Positions 26,281-35,635 of a stretch of 64,000 nt of DNA are shown here, in pieces. A program made the translations under genes and the position numbers. Positions within the stretch are counted from its first letter, which is position 1, and each line of letters begins with the position of its first letter. The stretch spans positions 30,850-94,849 of the forward strand of contig NZ_AKIW01000166.1 in the NCBI RefSeq assembly GCF_000282635.1, given 5' to 3'. Source of the stretch: Variovorax sp. CF313. GTDB lineage: Bacteria; Pseudomonadota; Gammaproteobacteria; Burkholderiales; Burkholderiaceae_C. The notes below the pieces were generated by a model that was not told where the DNA came from, made no database searches, and worked only from the letters and a program-made list of their open reading frames with translations.

Positions 26281-26286
26281 ATTGTA
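26281..26286 (-). promoter_or_regulatory. Candidate -10 box for the riboswitch-dadA transcript
   Basis: TACAAT on the minus strand ends about 8 bases before the first aptamer, so initiation would start the RNA right at the riboswitch. No good -35 element was found at the usual distance. Confidence 0.4.
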
Positions 26287-26338
26287 GGCGGGGTTCGTGC
26301 GACTACCGACCTGTGACTTTTGCCCATATGAGCGATGG

Positions 26339-26344
26339 GATAAT
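26339..26344 (+). promoter_or_regulatory. Candidate -10 box for the rfbBDAC operon
   Basis: GATAAT on the plus strand lies about 50 bases before the rfbB start, in the AT-richer part of the intergenic region. The -35 region (ACTTTT at the right spacing) is weak. It is back to back with the dadA promoter. Confidence 0.35.
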
Positions 26345-26394
26345 CATTTGTTAATCTGCCGCACCGAACTTCTCACAAACATTCAGGGGACCCC

Positions 26395-27465
26395 ATGATC
26401 CTGGTAACCGGCGGCGCCGGCTTCATCGGCGCCAATTTCGTACTCGACTGGATCGCCAACAGCGACGAGCCGGTCGTGAACCTCGACAAGCTGACCTACG
26501 CAGGCAATCTCGAGACGCTCGCATCGCTCAAGGACAACCCGAAGCACGTCTTCGTGCAGGGCGACATCGGCGACAGCGCGCTGCTCGACCGCCTGCTGGC
26601 CGAACACAAGCCTCGCGCCGTGGTGAACTTTGCGGCCGAATCGCATGTGGACCGTTCCATCCACGGCCCTGAAGACTTCGTGCAGACCAATGTCCTCGGC
26701 ACCTTCCGCCTGCTCGAATCCGTACGCGGCTTCTGGAGCGCACTGCCGGCCGAGCAGAAAGCCGCCTTCCGCTTTCTGCACGTATCAACCGACGAGGTCT
26801 ACGGCTCGCTCTCCAAGACCGATCCGGCCTTCACCGAAGAAAACAAGTACGAGCCCAACAGCCCGTATTCGGCCAGCAAGGCCGCCAGCGACCACCTCGT
26901 GCGCGCCTGGCACCACACCTACGGCCTGCCGGTGGTCACCACCAACTGCTCGAACAACTACGGCCCGTTCCATTTTCCCGAGAAGCTGATCCCGCTGATG
27001 ATCGTCAACGCGCTGGCCGGCAAGAGCCTGCCCGTGTACGGCGACGGCATGCAGGTGCGCGACTGGCTCTACGTGAAGGATCACTGCAGCGCCATCCGCC
27101 GCGTGCTCGAGGCCGGCAAGCTGGGCGAGACCTACAACGTCGGCGGCTGGAACGAGAAGCCCAACATCGAGATCGTCAACACCGTGTGTGCGCTGCTCGA
27201 CGAGCTGCGCCCGCGCGCGGACGGCAAGCCGTACAAGGAGCAGATCACCTACGTCACCGACCGCCCGGGCCATGACCGCCGCTACGCCATCGACGCGCGC
27301 AAGCTGGAACGCGAACTCGGCTGGAAGCCCGCCGAAACCTTCGACACCGGCATCCGCAAGACCGTTGAGTGGTATCTCGCGAACAGCGAATGGGTGCGCA
27401 ACGTGCAGAGCGGCGCCTACCGCGAGTGGGTCGAGAAGCAATACGACGCGAAGGCCGCGGCATGA
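26395..27465 (+). CDS. rfbB: dTDP-glucose 4,6-dehydratase
   Basis: A 356-aa extended short-chain dehydrogenase, the second enzyme of dTDP-L-rhamnose synthesis. It removes water from dTDP-glucose to give the 4-keto-6-deoxy sugar. NAD binds at GGAGFIG (residues 6-12), the catalytic STDEVYG segment follows, and YSASKAASDH carries the Tyr-Lys pair. NNYGPFHFPEKLIP and QVRDWLYVKDH are further family signatures. AGGGGACCCC precedes the ATG. It is the first gene of rfbBDAC, with its stop overlapping the rfbD start (ATGA). Confidence 0.97.
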   Translation: MILVTGGAGFIGANFVLDWIANSDEPVVNLDKLTYAGNLETLASLKDNPKHVFVQGDIGDSALLDRLLAEHKPRAVVNFAAESHVDRSIHGPEDFVQTNVLGTFRLLESVRGFWSALPAEQKAAFRFLHVSTDEVYGSLSKTDPAFTEENKYEPNSPYSASKAASDHLVRAWHHTYGLPVVTTNCSNNYGPFHFPEKLIPLMIVNALAGKSLPVYGDGMQVRDWLYVKDHCSAIRRVLEAGKLGETYNVGGWNEKPNIEIVNTVCALLDELRPRADGKPYKEQITYVTDRPGHDRRYAIDARKLERELGWKPAETFDTGIRKTVEWYLANSEWVRNVQSGAYREWVEKQYDAKAAA

Positions 27466-28352
27466 AGTTGCTGCTGCTTGGCAAGGGCGGGCAGGTCGGC
27501 TGGGAACTGCAGCGCAGCCTTGCGCCGCTGGGCGAACTGGTTGCGCTCGACTTCGACAGCACCGATTTCAACGCCGACTTCAGCCGCCCCGAGCAACTGG
27601 CCGAGACGGTGCTGAAGGTTCGCCCCGACGTGATCGTCAATGCCGCGGCGCACACGGCGGTCGACAAGGCCGAGAGCGAGCCCGATTTCGCACGCAAGCT
27701 CAACGCCACCTCGCCGGGTGTCGTGGCCGAGGCGGCCCGGCAGATCGGGGCGCTGATGGTGCACTACTCGACCGACTACGTCTTCGACGGCAGCGGCACC
27801 AGGCCCTGGAAAGAAGGCGACGCGACCGGCCCGCTCAGCGTGTACGGACAGACCAAGCTCGAAGGCGAGCAACTGGTGGCGCAGAACTGCCCAAACCATC
27901 TGATCTTTCGCACGAGCTGGGTGTACGCGGCGCGCGGCGGCAACTTCGCCAAGACCATGCTGCGGCTGGCGAAGGAACGCGAGAAGCTGACCGTCATCGA
28001 CGACCAGTTCGGTGCGCCGACCGGGGCCGAGTTGCTGGCCGACGTGACGGCGCATGCCATTCGAGCCACGCTGCAGGATCCGGCGAAGGCGGGTCTCTAT
28101 CACGCGATTGCCGGTGGCGAGACGACGTGGCACGGCTACGCGCGTTTCGTGCTCGAACTGGCGCAGCAGGCCGGCGTCGAACTCAAGGCCGGCCCGCAGG
28201 CTGTCGAGGCGGTGCCCACCAGCGCCTTCCCGACTCCGGCGAAGCGCCCGCACAACTCCCGGCTCGACACCTCCAAGCTGCAGACCACTTTCGGCTTGCG
28301 CCTGCCGCCCTGGCAGGAAGGCGTCGCGCGCATGCTGCGCGAAATCCTTTGA
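27462..28352 (+). CDS. rfbD: dTDP-4-dehydrorhamnose reductase
   Basis: A 296-aa SDR that performs the last step of dTDP-L-rhamnose synthesis, NAD(P)H-dependent reduction of the 4-keto group. It opens MKLLLLGKGGQVGWELQRSL (cofactor loop GKGGQVG), and has VNAAAHTAVDKAE, STDYVFDG, the catalytic YGQTKLEGE, and FRTSWVYAARGGNF. The ATG at 27462 overlaps the rfbB stop by four bases; an upstream in-frame start would lie entirely inside rfbB. The order B-D-A-C is a common proteobacterial arrangement. Confidence 0.96.
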   Translation: MKLLLLGKGGQVGWELQRSLAPLGELVALDFDSTDFNADFSRPEQLAETVLKVRPDVIVNAAAHTAVDKAESEPDFARKLNATSPGVVAEAARQIGALMVHYSTDYVFDGSGTRPWKEGDATGPLSVYGQTKLEGEQLVAQNCPNHLIFRTSWVYAARGGNFAKTMLRLAKEREKLTVIDDQFGAPTGAELLADVTAHAIRATLQDPAKAGLYHAIAGGETTWHGYARFVLELAQQAGVELKAGPQAVEAVPTSAFPTPAKRPHNSRLDTSKLQTTFGLRLPPWQEGVARMLREIL

Positions 28353-28372
28353 ATCTTCACGAGAAAAAGTAC

Positions 28373-29269
28373 ATGACCAAGACGACGCAACGCAAAGGCA
28401 TCATCCTGGCCGGTGGTTCGGGCACTCGCCTGCATCCGGCCACATTGGCCATGAGCAAGCAGCTCCTGCCGGTGTACGACAAGCCGATGATCTACTACCC
28501 CCTGAGCACGCTGATGCTCGGCGGTATGCGCGACATCCTGATCATCAGCACGCCGCAGGACACGCCGCGGTTCCAGCAGTTGCTGGGGGATGGGAGCCAG
28601 TGGGGGATCAATCTGCAGTATGCGGTGCAGCCGAGCCCCGATGGTCTCGCGCAGGCCTTCATCATCGGCGACAAATTCGTAGGAAATTCGCCGAGTGCGC
28701 TGGTGCTGGGCGACAACATCTTCTACGGCCATGACTTCGCGCCCCTGCTGGCTAATGCCGATTCGAAATCTTCGGGCGCCACGGTGTTCGCCTATCACGT
28801 GCATGACCCCGAGCGCTACGGCGTGGTGGCGTTCGATGCGAAGGGCAAGGCCAGCAGCATCGAGGAGAAGCCGTTGAAGCCGAAGAGCAGCTACGCCGTC
28901 ACGGGCCTGTACTTCTACGACAACCAGGTGGTCGACATTGCCAAGGCCGTGAAGCCCAGCGCGCGTGGCGAGTTGGAGATCACAGCAGTCAACCAGGCCT
29001 ACCTTGACCTGGACCAGCTCAACGTGCAGATCATGCAGCGCGGCTATGCCTGGCTGGATACCGGCACGCATGAGAGCCTGCTAGAGGCCGCGCAGTTCAT
29101 CCAGACCCTGGAGCATCGGCAAGGGCTCAAGATTGCCTGTCCTGAAGAGATTGCGTGGCGCAATGGATTCATCGATCGCGAGCAATTGGCAAGGCTTGCC
29201 GTGCCGCTTCAAAAGAATGGCTACGGCAAGTATCTGAATCATCTGCTGGCCGAGGAGGTGCGCTCATGA
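28373..29269 (+). CDS. rfbA: Glucose-1-phosphate thymidylyltransferase
   Basis: A 298-aa nucleotidyltransferase that joins dTTP and glucose-1-phosphate to start the dTDP-rhamnose pathway. The nucleotide loop is ILAGGSGTRLHPATL, followed by KQLLPVYDKPMIYYPLS, LGDNIFYGHD (metal Asp) and GYAWLDTGTHESLLEA, all diagnostic of RmlA. The ATG at 28373 is 20 bases after the rfbD stop. The stop overlaps the rfbC start. dTDP-L-rhamnose usually inhibits this enzyme, which would be the pathway's feedback point. Confidence 0.97.
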   Translation: MTKTTQRKGIILAGGSGTRLHPATLAMSKQLLPVYDKPMIYYPLSTLMLGGMRDILIISTPQDTPRFQQLLGDGSQWGINLQYAVQPSPDGLAQAFIIGDKFVGNSPSALVLGDNIFYGHDFAPLLANADSKSSGATVFAYHVHDPERYGVVAFDAKGKASSIEEKPLKPKSSYAVTGLYFYDNQVVDIAKAVKPSARGELEITAVNQAYLDLDQLNVQIMQRGYAWLDTGTHESLLEAAQFIQTLEHRQGLKIACPEEIAWRNGFIDREQLARLAVPLQKNGYGKYLNHLLAEEVRS

Positions 29270-29814
29270 AGGCAACCCCAACCGCGATTCCTGAAGTGCT
29301 GATCATCGAGCCCAAGGTCTTCGGCGATGCGCGCGGCTTCTTCTACGAAAGCTTCAACAGCAGGGCGTTCGATGAGGCCGTCGGACGGCATGTCGAGTTC
29401 GTCCAGGACAACCATTCGCGCTCGGCCAAGGGGGTGCTTCGCGGATTGCACTATCAGATCCAGCAACCGCAGGGCAAGCTGGTGCGCGTGGTGCGGGGTG
29501 CCGTCTTCGACGTGGCGGTCGACATCCGCAAGTTGTCGCCGACCTTTGGCAAATGGGTGGGTGTGGAGCTCAGCGAGGACAACCACAGGCAGCTGTGGGT
29601 GCCTGAAGGCTTTGCGCACGGGTTCCTCGTGTTGAGCGAGACAGCGGAGTTTTTATACAAGACGACGGACTACTATGCGCCGGCACACGAGCGCGCAATC
29701 AAGTGGGACGACGCAGATTTGAGAATCGAGTGGCCGCATGTCGGTGCCGCGCTGCAACTGTCTGGTAAGGACCAGGCCGGTGTTTCACTGAACCAAGCTG
29801 AGACCTTCGACTAA
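29266..29814 (+). CDS. rfbC: dTDP-4-dehydrorhamnose 3,5-epimerase
   Basis: A 182-aa cupin-fold epimerase acting between RfbB and RfbD. Signatures are DARGFFYESFNSRAF, VQDNHSRSAKGVLRGLHYQ (catalytic His in RGLHYQ), GAVFDVAVDIR, and WVPEGFAHGFLVLSE. Asp and His residues needed for proton transfer are present. Normal length. The start at 29266 has GAGGAGG upstream and overlaps the rfbA stop (ATGA), completing the four-gene unit. A 65-bp gap follows before the first glycosyltransferase. Confidence 0.96.
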   Translation: MKATPTAIPEVLIIEPKVFGDARGFFYESFNSRAFDEAVGRHVEFVQDNHSRSAKGVLRGLHYQIQQPQGKLVRVVRGAVFDVAVDIRKLSPTFGKWVGVELSEDNHRQLWVPEGFAHGFLVLSETAEFLYKTTDYYAPAHERAIKWDDADLRIEWPHVGAALQLSGKDQAGVSLNQAETFD

Positions 29815-29879
29815 AAAGCGAAGACCGCCACCCATGTGTGAGTGCGATGCCCGCAAGAGCGTCAAATTCGAGGAACCGA

Positions 29880-32798
29880 ATGTCGATTGAAGGAGCGCGG
29901 GAGACTCCCGAAGCACCAGTGGCTAACACCGGTGCAATACGTCAGCAGGTCAGTGGCGTTGTCATTGCCTACAACCGGGTTGATCTGATAGGTACCTGCC
30001 TCAGGGCGCTGTCGTTCGTCGACGAGCTCTTGGTGATTGACAAGTCCTCAACAGACGGGACCGCGGAGCTTGCGGCCCAGTTTGCAGACCGGGTGATCGT
30101 CGTGCCCTGGTCGCCTGTGGTTGAGGAAACCAGGGCATTTGCGGTCGCGACCTGCAAGCACGACTGGATCGTCTGCATGGACGATGATGAATGCTTGAGC
30201 GTCGAGGCTGTTCGCTTCATCGAGCGCGAACTCGTATCTCCCCGCGCGTCTGTCTACTTGTTGCCGCAGCGGCACTACATCATGGGTCAGCACGACGAGC
30301 GTGCCTACTATTGGCCTGAATTCCAGCCCAGGTTTTTCTCAAAAAAGGCAGTAACCTTCCTCGAGACGGTGCATGGCGGCATGAAGTACGACGAGGCGAC
30401 CGCCTACGTTGTCTCCTACGAAGACGGCACCTGCATTCATCACTTGTCGCATAAGAATGTGGAGCAGTGGATCGAGAAGGCCAATCGCTACACATCGAGA
30501 CCGGATCGCGTGCGAGTCCCGCATGCCGGTGATGACGTCGTGGCGTTCTCGCACGAGAGTATCAACCGCTATGTCTCCGTCACCAAGTCGAGCGAGCCGG
30601 GGGGCTATCCACGCACCGTGGCTGTGTTGCGCGCGCTGTACGACAACATCGACCGCCTCAAGACGTGGGAAGAAGAGGAGGGCGTCGATGGCGATGCGGC
30701 ATTTCAGGCGATTTGCCGCCAGCTCGATGCAGCGTATGCCCGAGAGCTCCCACCTCGAAAAGTTGCGGTACCGCAGATCGATACCTCGCAACTGGTAGCG
30801 TCGACAGCGCTGCCAGCTAAAGCGCCCAAACGCGACGCGGCCATCAGCGACGACGTGCCGCTCGAGACATTGCGTCGCGCTATCGAAGCATTGCGCGAAT
30901 CGTTGCGCCACGTTCGCGCAGCGGCAGAGATCGAACGACGCAGCACCGCCGCGGCACTTGCGCATGAGCGCCAGTTGCTGGCGGAGAGCAGCAACCAATT
31001 GGCCATTCGGGAAGCCAGTCTGGCGGATATGCGTGAGCAACTTGTGGCGCAGGAAGCCAAACTGCAAAAAGAGGCCCGCGCGAATGCAACTCTGCATGAA
31101 GCGCAGACACTGCAGGCATCCAGAGACCTCGGGCTCGCGCGCAGCGAACTACAGGTCCAGTACGACCAGGCTCTCGTACTTCGACAGCAGATTGCTGCGG
31201 TGCAAGCGGACGCGGACCAGTTGAGAGCTGACGCTGCAAGCGCGCACCAGCAACTGCATGCGGTCTATGCCTCTGCCAGCTGGCGGCTTACCGGCCCGAT
31301 GCGCGGTATTGCCTCGCGGCACCCGAAGGCGGTGGCCGGGCTGCGTGGATTCCTTAGGCGGCATCCGAAGCTCAGGCGTGCGGCGGTGGGAACTGTCAAA
31401 GCTGGATGGCGGCTCATCACGCTTCGTCGGGGAAAGAGGCCGGTATCGCCGGCACCGGCGCCGGCGACCGAAGTCGAACTGTTGCCCGCGCTAGCTCCGA
31501 GCGCAGATGTCGAGAGGCGCTTCGATGTGCGGCGCCTCGATGTTCCTTCGGTCGCGAGCACCTTGGCTTCGAATCGCCGCGTGCTTTGCGTCAGCCATGT
31601 GATGCCGTACCCCCCTCGTGCTGGCAACGAGTATCGAATTCACCAGTTGCTTACGTGGCTGTCGAGCGCTGGCTACAGTCCGCTGGTCGTGATCTGTCCG
31701 CTCCCGCACGAGGTGCCTTCCGATAAGCAGATCGCAATAGCCGCCTCGGTCTATCCGAATTTCATCGTGTGTGGGCGCGACGGCGTGATCCATCACAACC
31801 TCGACGAAGATTCACCGCTCCTCGAAGGGCTTCATGGTGGAGTTGTCCGCGACTTCGCAGCGATGCTCGGGGAGCAATCGCCTGCGACTCAACGCGAACG
31901 GGACTTGCTGGGTACCATGCGCACTTTTTGTCCGGACGTATTGATCGACCTGCTGGTGAAGCTCGATGCAAATTGGAATCCGGACGTTCTTCTGGCCGAG
32001 TACGTCTTCATGACGCGTGCATTTGCCGCAATGCGGCCTGAGCTGTTGAAGGTGATCGATACCCACGATGTTTTCTCGACCAAGGCGCGCAAAGTCCAGC
32101 AGTACGGCGTGACAGACGGCCTCGCACTGAGCGAGGCCGAGGAAGCCGCTTTGCTCAAGCGGGCTCGGCTGCTGATAGGAATTCAGCCCGAAGAAACCCG
32201 TGATCTCATGCGGCTTGCTCCAGAATGCAATGTGGTAAACGTGGGCGTCGATTTCCAAGTGAATATGAAGGCTGTGGTGCCACCGCCTCAGCCGATCGTT
32301 CTGTTGGTGGCCTCCAACAATCCGATGAACGTCAAGGGGACGAAGGACTTCCTGAGCTTTTCATGGCCGATCATCCACAAGGAAAGGAGCGATGCCGAAC
32401 TGCACATCGTCGGCGATGTGGGCCGATCGATTGCTATCGTCCCCGATGGTGTGAAGGTGCTCGGCCGACTCGACGACCTGAACGCCGCGTATGCGAGTGC
32501 CACTGTTGTCATCAACCCGACTGTGGCGGGCACGGGCCTGAAGATCAAGACAGTCGAGGCGATCTGCCAATTGCGGCCCGTGGTTGCATTCCCCGCGGGG
32601 GTTGATGGCATTAGTGCCGCGGCGAAGCCGCTGCTCCACGTGGCCTCGGACTGGTTCCTCTTCGCCCAGCACGTCTTGCGTGTCCTCTCGGAACGGCCGG
32701 ACGCCGAGATGCTCGCCGGACTTGGCACCGCACTCGCCCGCGAATTTTCGCCCGAAATTGTCTATGCGGAGCTTGCCGGTGCACTTGATGAACTCTGA
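29880..32798 (+). CDS. Two-domain glycosyltransferase (GT2 - coiled coil - GT4)
   Basis: A 972-aa fusion. Residues about 20-250 are a GT2 (GT-A) domain: VSGVVIAYNRVDLIGTCLRAL, LVIDKSSTDGT and the metal site M100-DDDE104. About 325-460 is a long charged heptad region ending in SASWRLTGPMR. About 560-972 is a GT-B (GT4) domain with PPRAGNEYRIHQLL, VASNNPMNVKGTKDFL and a C-terminal GTGLKIKTVEAI. Two activities on one chain would let it add two sugars in sequence to a lipid-linked glycan at the cytoplasmic face of the membrane. The ATG at 29880 has GAGGA eight bases upstream. The sugars are unknown; rhamnose donors are encoded next door. Confidence 0.85.
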   Translation: MSIEGARETPEAPVANTGAIRQQVSGVVIAYNRVDLIGTCLRALSFVDELLVIDKSSTDGTAELAAQFADRVIVVPWSPVVEETRAFAVATCKHDWIVCMDDDECLSVEAVRFIERELVSPRASVYLLPQRHYIMGQHDERAYYWPEFQPRFFSKKAVTFLETVHGGMKYDEATAYVVSYEDGTCIHHLSHKNVEQWIEKANRYTSRPDRVRVPHAGDDVVAFSHESINRYVSVTKSSEPGGYPRTVAVLRALYDNIDRLKTWEEEEGVDGDAAFQAICRQLDAAYARELPPRKVAVPQIDTSQLVASTALPAKAPKRDAAISDDVPLETLRRAIEALRESLRHVRAAAEIERRSTAAALAHERQLLAESSNQLAIREASLADMREQLVAQEAKLQKEARANATLHEAQTLQASRDLGLARSELQVQYDQALVLRQQIAAVQADADQLRADAASAHQQLHAVYASASWRLTGPMRGIASRHPKAVAGLRGFLRRHPKLRRAAVGTVKAGWRLITLRRGKRPVSPAPAPATEVELLPALAPSADVERRFDVRRLDVPSVASTLASNRRVLCVSHVMPYPPRAGNEYRIHQLLTWLSSAGYSPLVVICPLPHEVPSDKQIAIAASVYPNFIVCGRDGVIHHNLDEDSPLLEGLHGGVVRDFAAMLGEQSPATQRERDLLGTMRTFCPDVLIDLLVKLDANWNPDVLLAEYVFMTRAFAAMRPELLKVIDTHDVFSTKARKVQQYGVTDGLALSEAEEAALLKRARLLIGIQPEETRDLMRLAPECNVVNVGVDFQVNMKAVVPPPQPIVLLVASNNPMNVKGTKDFLSFSWPIIHKERSDAELHIVGDVGRSIAIVPDGVKVLGRLDDLNAAYASATVVINPTVAGTGLKIKTVEAICQLRPVVAFPAGVDGISAAAKPLLHVASDWFLFAQHVLRVLSERPDAEMLAGLGTALAREFSPEIVYAELAGALDEL

Positions 32799-34725
32799 AT
32801 CGATGATGAACTCTGCCGAGTCTTTGATTGCGGGGCCCTGCGATCTGCTGGTTGATCTGTCTGCCTGCGCACCCGATCGGGCAGGGCTTGATCAGCACAT
32901 TGCCAAGCTTCTGAAGTATTGCGGCTTTGGCGACGTCGTGGATCGACTAAGTGTCGTGATGCCGCCGGGGCTTGAAGTTCAGCCAAGGCCAGAATTGAGT
33001 GGTGTGCTGCGCAGCAATGCCGACGGCGCTGCGTTGTTCGACCTTGCCGTCGAGGAGGCCGCCATGCGGCGCCGGGCCTTGTTGGTTGTCATTGGGCCAC
33101 TGCTCCCGTCCAACGAAGTGCTCCTGCACCTTTGGCGCGCCATTCATTCAGATCCCTTGCTAGGTGTCGCTCAACCGCGCTTCGCCGATGCCCGGACCGA
33201 TGGCATCTTTCCATTCCCGTATTCGGGCGAGGTTCCGAGCCATGGGCTCACTTCAAAAAGAGCGTTGGCGGAGTTGCCAGAGATTGCGATCACGGCGGAA
33301 CTGCTGTCGTCGTGCCTTCTGCTGCGCCGTGAAGTCGTCGCCGCGCTCGGACCTTCTAGACCATTTCGCAGTTTGCCCGGTGCGCTTGCCCTGGGGCTGT
33401 GTCGAGCAAGACGCAAGGGCTACCGAAATGCGGTTTCCAACAGGGCGGTCGTCGTCCTGCCTGCGGATCCCGGCGAAGAGGCACAACGGCTGGCCTACCC
33501 GAAGCTCGAATCAGCCGACATGACGACACTGCTCGACATGTATCCTGACCACGCGCGTGCAGGTGCCGAGATTGAACGTCGTGCGAACCGGCGGCTGGAG
33601 CAACTCTTGGCTGCAGCACATCCACCTGTGCGCCAGCCGAGGCGCCTTCTGCTCGATTTCCGCGGTATGTCCGCCATTCACAACGGCACGTCGCAAGTGA
33701 TGCTGGGTTTGCTGGACGGCCTTTCGTCGGTCGAGCACTCATCTTGGGAAGTCGTTGTCCAAAGCCAGTCCGAGGCCGCGAAATTTCATGGCTTGGCAGA
33801 GCGTTTTCCGGATTTTGTCCATGCGCATGGCGATCTTGCGGGGGCATATGCTGCTGCCCTGATGCCCAATCAGCCATGGGCACTGGAAACCGTGGCGCAA
33901 CTGCATCGCCACGCGTTGGTCAATATCTTCAACATCCTGGACACCATTGCCTGGGATGTGCTGTACGCAGTCGATCTTCGCGTGGAAGAAACTTGGGGGT
34001 TCATCGCTGCGCACGCGGATGGGCTTGCCTACATTTCGTCTTTCAGCCGCCAGCGATTCCAGCCGAGATTTCCGGTGAAGCCGTGCGTGCAGGATAGAGT
34101 CATTCACCTGAGTCTCGATGGTAACGACCACTCGGATCCTGCAGTCGGTGCGCACGCGTCGCTCGACCATGTGCTGCTGTTTGGCAACAGTTACGACCAT
34201 AAGGATCTGGTGCCGGCGTTGCAGGTTCTGTCCGACGCTTTTCCCTTGCAGAAATTCATGGTTCTTGGTGCGGCCTCTTGTGCACTGCCGCGGGTCGAAT
34301 ACGTGCCGAGTGGACAGGTGTCGGGCGAGGAGGTTCACAGGCTGATCGCGACTGCGAAGGCCGTTGTGTTTCCGTCGCACTATGAGGGCTTCGGGTTGCC
34401 GGTGGTGGAGAGCCTCGCCTACGGGCGTTCAGTGCTGGTTCGAAAATCCGCGCTATGGGACGAGATTGCCGCGCATTCATGCCTGCCTGGCCGGATGATC
34501 GAGTTCGACGATACGGTTTCATTGGTCGAGGGCCTTGGCCGAGTGTTGGCAGGATTGCCGGTGACCGAACTGCCTCGCGCCACCGCACTCGCCGATGGCG
34601 CGCGCCCCCCGAACTGGCACAGCTATGCGTTGCACCTACTCGACTTTGTCGAGGAATGCCTGCACCGCGTCGACGTTGCGCGTTGGGCGGAGCGAGAACA
34701 TACCTTGACATGGATGAAGCTATGA
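32788..34725 (+). CDS. GT4 glycosyltransferase with degenerate GT2-like N-terminal half
   Basis: A 645-aa protein. The C-terminal half is a GT-B/GT4 enzyme: LLDFRGMSAIHNGTSQVMLGLL (the acceptor-side loop), YISSFSRQRF, and the retaining-enzyme motif HYEGFGLPVVES with E533 and E541. The N-terminal half looks like a GT2 remnant. LRREVVAALGP and CRARRKGYRNAV resemble the usual C-terminal GT2 block, but where the acidic metal motif should be it reads GPLLPSN. The start at 32788 overlaps the previous gene by 11 bases. A nine-base repeat (ATGAACTCT) gives an alternative ATG at 32806. The role is chain extension in the polysaccharide. Confidence 0.75.
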   Translation: MNSESMMNSAESLIAGPCDLLVDLSACAPDRAGLDQHIAKLLKYCGFGDVVDRLSVVMPPGLEVQPRPELSGVLRSNADGAALFDLAVEEAAMRRRALLVVIGPLLPSNEVLLHLWRAIHSDPLLGVAQPRFADARTDGIFPFPYSGEVPSHGLTSKRALAELPEIAITAELLSSCLLLRREVVAALGPSRPFRSLPGALALGLCRARRKGYRNAVSNRAVVVLPADPGEEAQRLAYPKLESADMTTLLDMYPDHARAGAEIERRANRRLEQLLAAAHPPVRQPRRLLLDFRGMSAIHNGTSQVMLGLLDGLSSVEHSSWEVVVQSQSEAAKFHGLAERFPDFVHAHGDLAGAYAAALMPNQPWALETVAQLHRHALVNIFNILDTIAWDVLYAVDLRVEETWGFIAAHADGLAYISSFSRQRFQPRFPVKPCVQDRVIHLSLDGNDHSDPAVGAHASLDHVLLFGNSYDHKDLVPALQVLSDAFPLQKFMVLGAASCALPRVEYVPSGQVSGEEVHRLIATAKAVVFPSHYEGFGLPVVESLAYGRSVLVRKSALWDEIAAHSCLPGRMIEFDDTVSLVEGLGRVLAGLPVTELPRATALADGARPPNWHSYALHLLDFVEECLHRVDVARWAEREHTLTWMKL

Positions 34726-35600
34726 CCCCAAAACTGCGGATCGCCACGATCATGGCGCGCCACGGCACCACCAAATATCAATCCGCCGTGGCCGACCTTC
34801 GGGCACTGTTTGAACGGCGCCTCCCGCAGATCGAGCACACCTTCATCGTCGTTGACAATGCGCTGCCGGTATCGCATGAAGAACGCCTTGATGGCGGTAT
34901 GACATTGATCGGCGGGTCCAATGCGGCCTGGGAGTTCTCTGCCTGGGACAGTGCCATTGCGTACCTTGGCTCGCGCCTCGACGACTTCGACTTCGTGCAC
35001 CTGGCAACTTCCGCGTTTAGACAACTGTATGTGGACTACCTGGACCGATTCAGCGAGCGGATGTTGAACCTCATGCTGGGGCGCAGCGTGGCGTTGGGCC
35101 ATGTCGACTACTACAACGAGTCGGTGTCGCTGCTGGGCGTGGGCTCTCAGTCGTGGCTCAGAACATCATTCGTCTTTCTTCCGCCTGCTGAGATCAGGCT
35201 TTTGAAGTCATTGGTGAGCGTGACCAGCAAGGAGACTTTTTTCTCGGGAGATCCCGCAGAGCCATTCTTGAAAGAGGCGCCAATTTCGCCCGGCTATCGA
35301 AAAAACATCCTTGGCTGGCTGACGGGTGACGGTACCGAGCAGGGAGTCGAATGGCACTCGCGCTTCAAGCTCGACCCCACAACGTTGCCTTTCTTCGAGA
35401 GCAAGGTGCTTGCGATCCTCAACGAGCAGATGCTCACCAATCGGCTGAGGGCACAAGGTTGCGCGGTGGTTGATGCCACCTGGGCGGCCACCGTAGCCGA
35501 AGCCCTCGAATGGCGAGGTGAGCCGTTCTCCATTCCCTGCTGGCAGCAGCAATTGGTGGCACGCGACAGCGTCGCGGCGCCGGCAAGCATATTGGCGTAG
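34722..35600 (+). CDS. Unrecognised cytoplasmic protein of the polysaccharide cluster
   Basis: A 292-aa soluble protein with no clear family. It begins TPKLRIATIMARHGTTKYQ, followed by EHTFIVVDNALP and then SNAAWEFSAWDSAIAYLG and DDFDFVHLATSAFRQLY. The alternation of strands and the F-D-F-V-H-L segment recall the first half of a GT-A fold, with a possible donor-site acid at DDFDF, but the normal DxD is not evident. Translation is coupled to the upstream gene (ATGA overlap). Another ATG at 34710 is possible. It could be a divergent glycosyltransferase or a modifying enzyme; I do not assign one. Confidence 0.6.
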   Translation: MTPKLRIATIMARHGTTKYQSAVADLRALFERRLPQIEHTFIVVDNALPVSHEERLDGGMTLIGGSNAAWEFSAWDSAIAYLGSRLDDFDFVHLATSAFRQLYVDYLDRFSERMLNLMLGRSVALGHVDYYNESVSLLGVGSQSWLRTSFVFLPPAEIRLLKSLVSVTSKETFFSGDPAEPFLKEAPISPGYRKNILGWLTGDGTEQGVEWHSRFKLDPTTLPFFESKVLAILNEQMLTNRLRAQGCAVVDATWAATVAEALEWRGEPFSIPCWQQQLVARDSVAAPASILA

Positions 35601-35635
35601 TTGCAAGAAGCCAACTGCTGAAGTCGGGGGCATTG

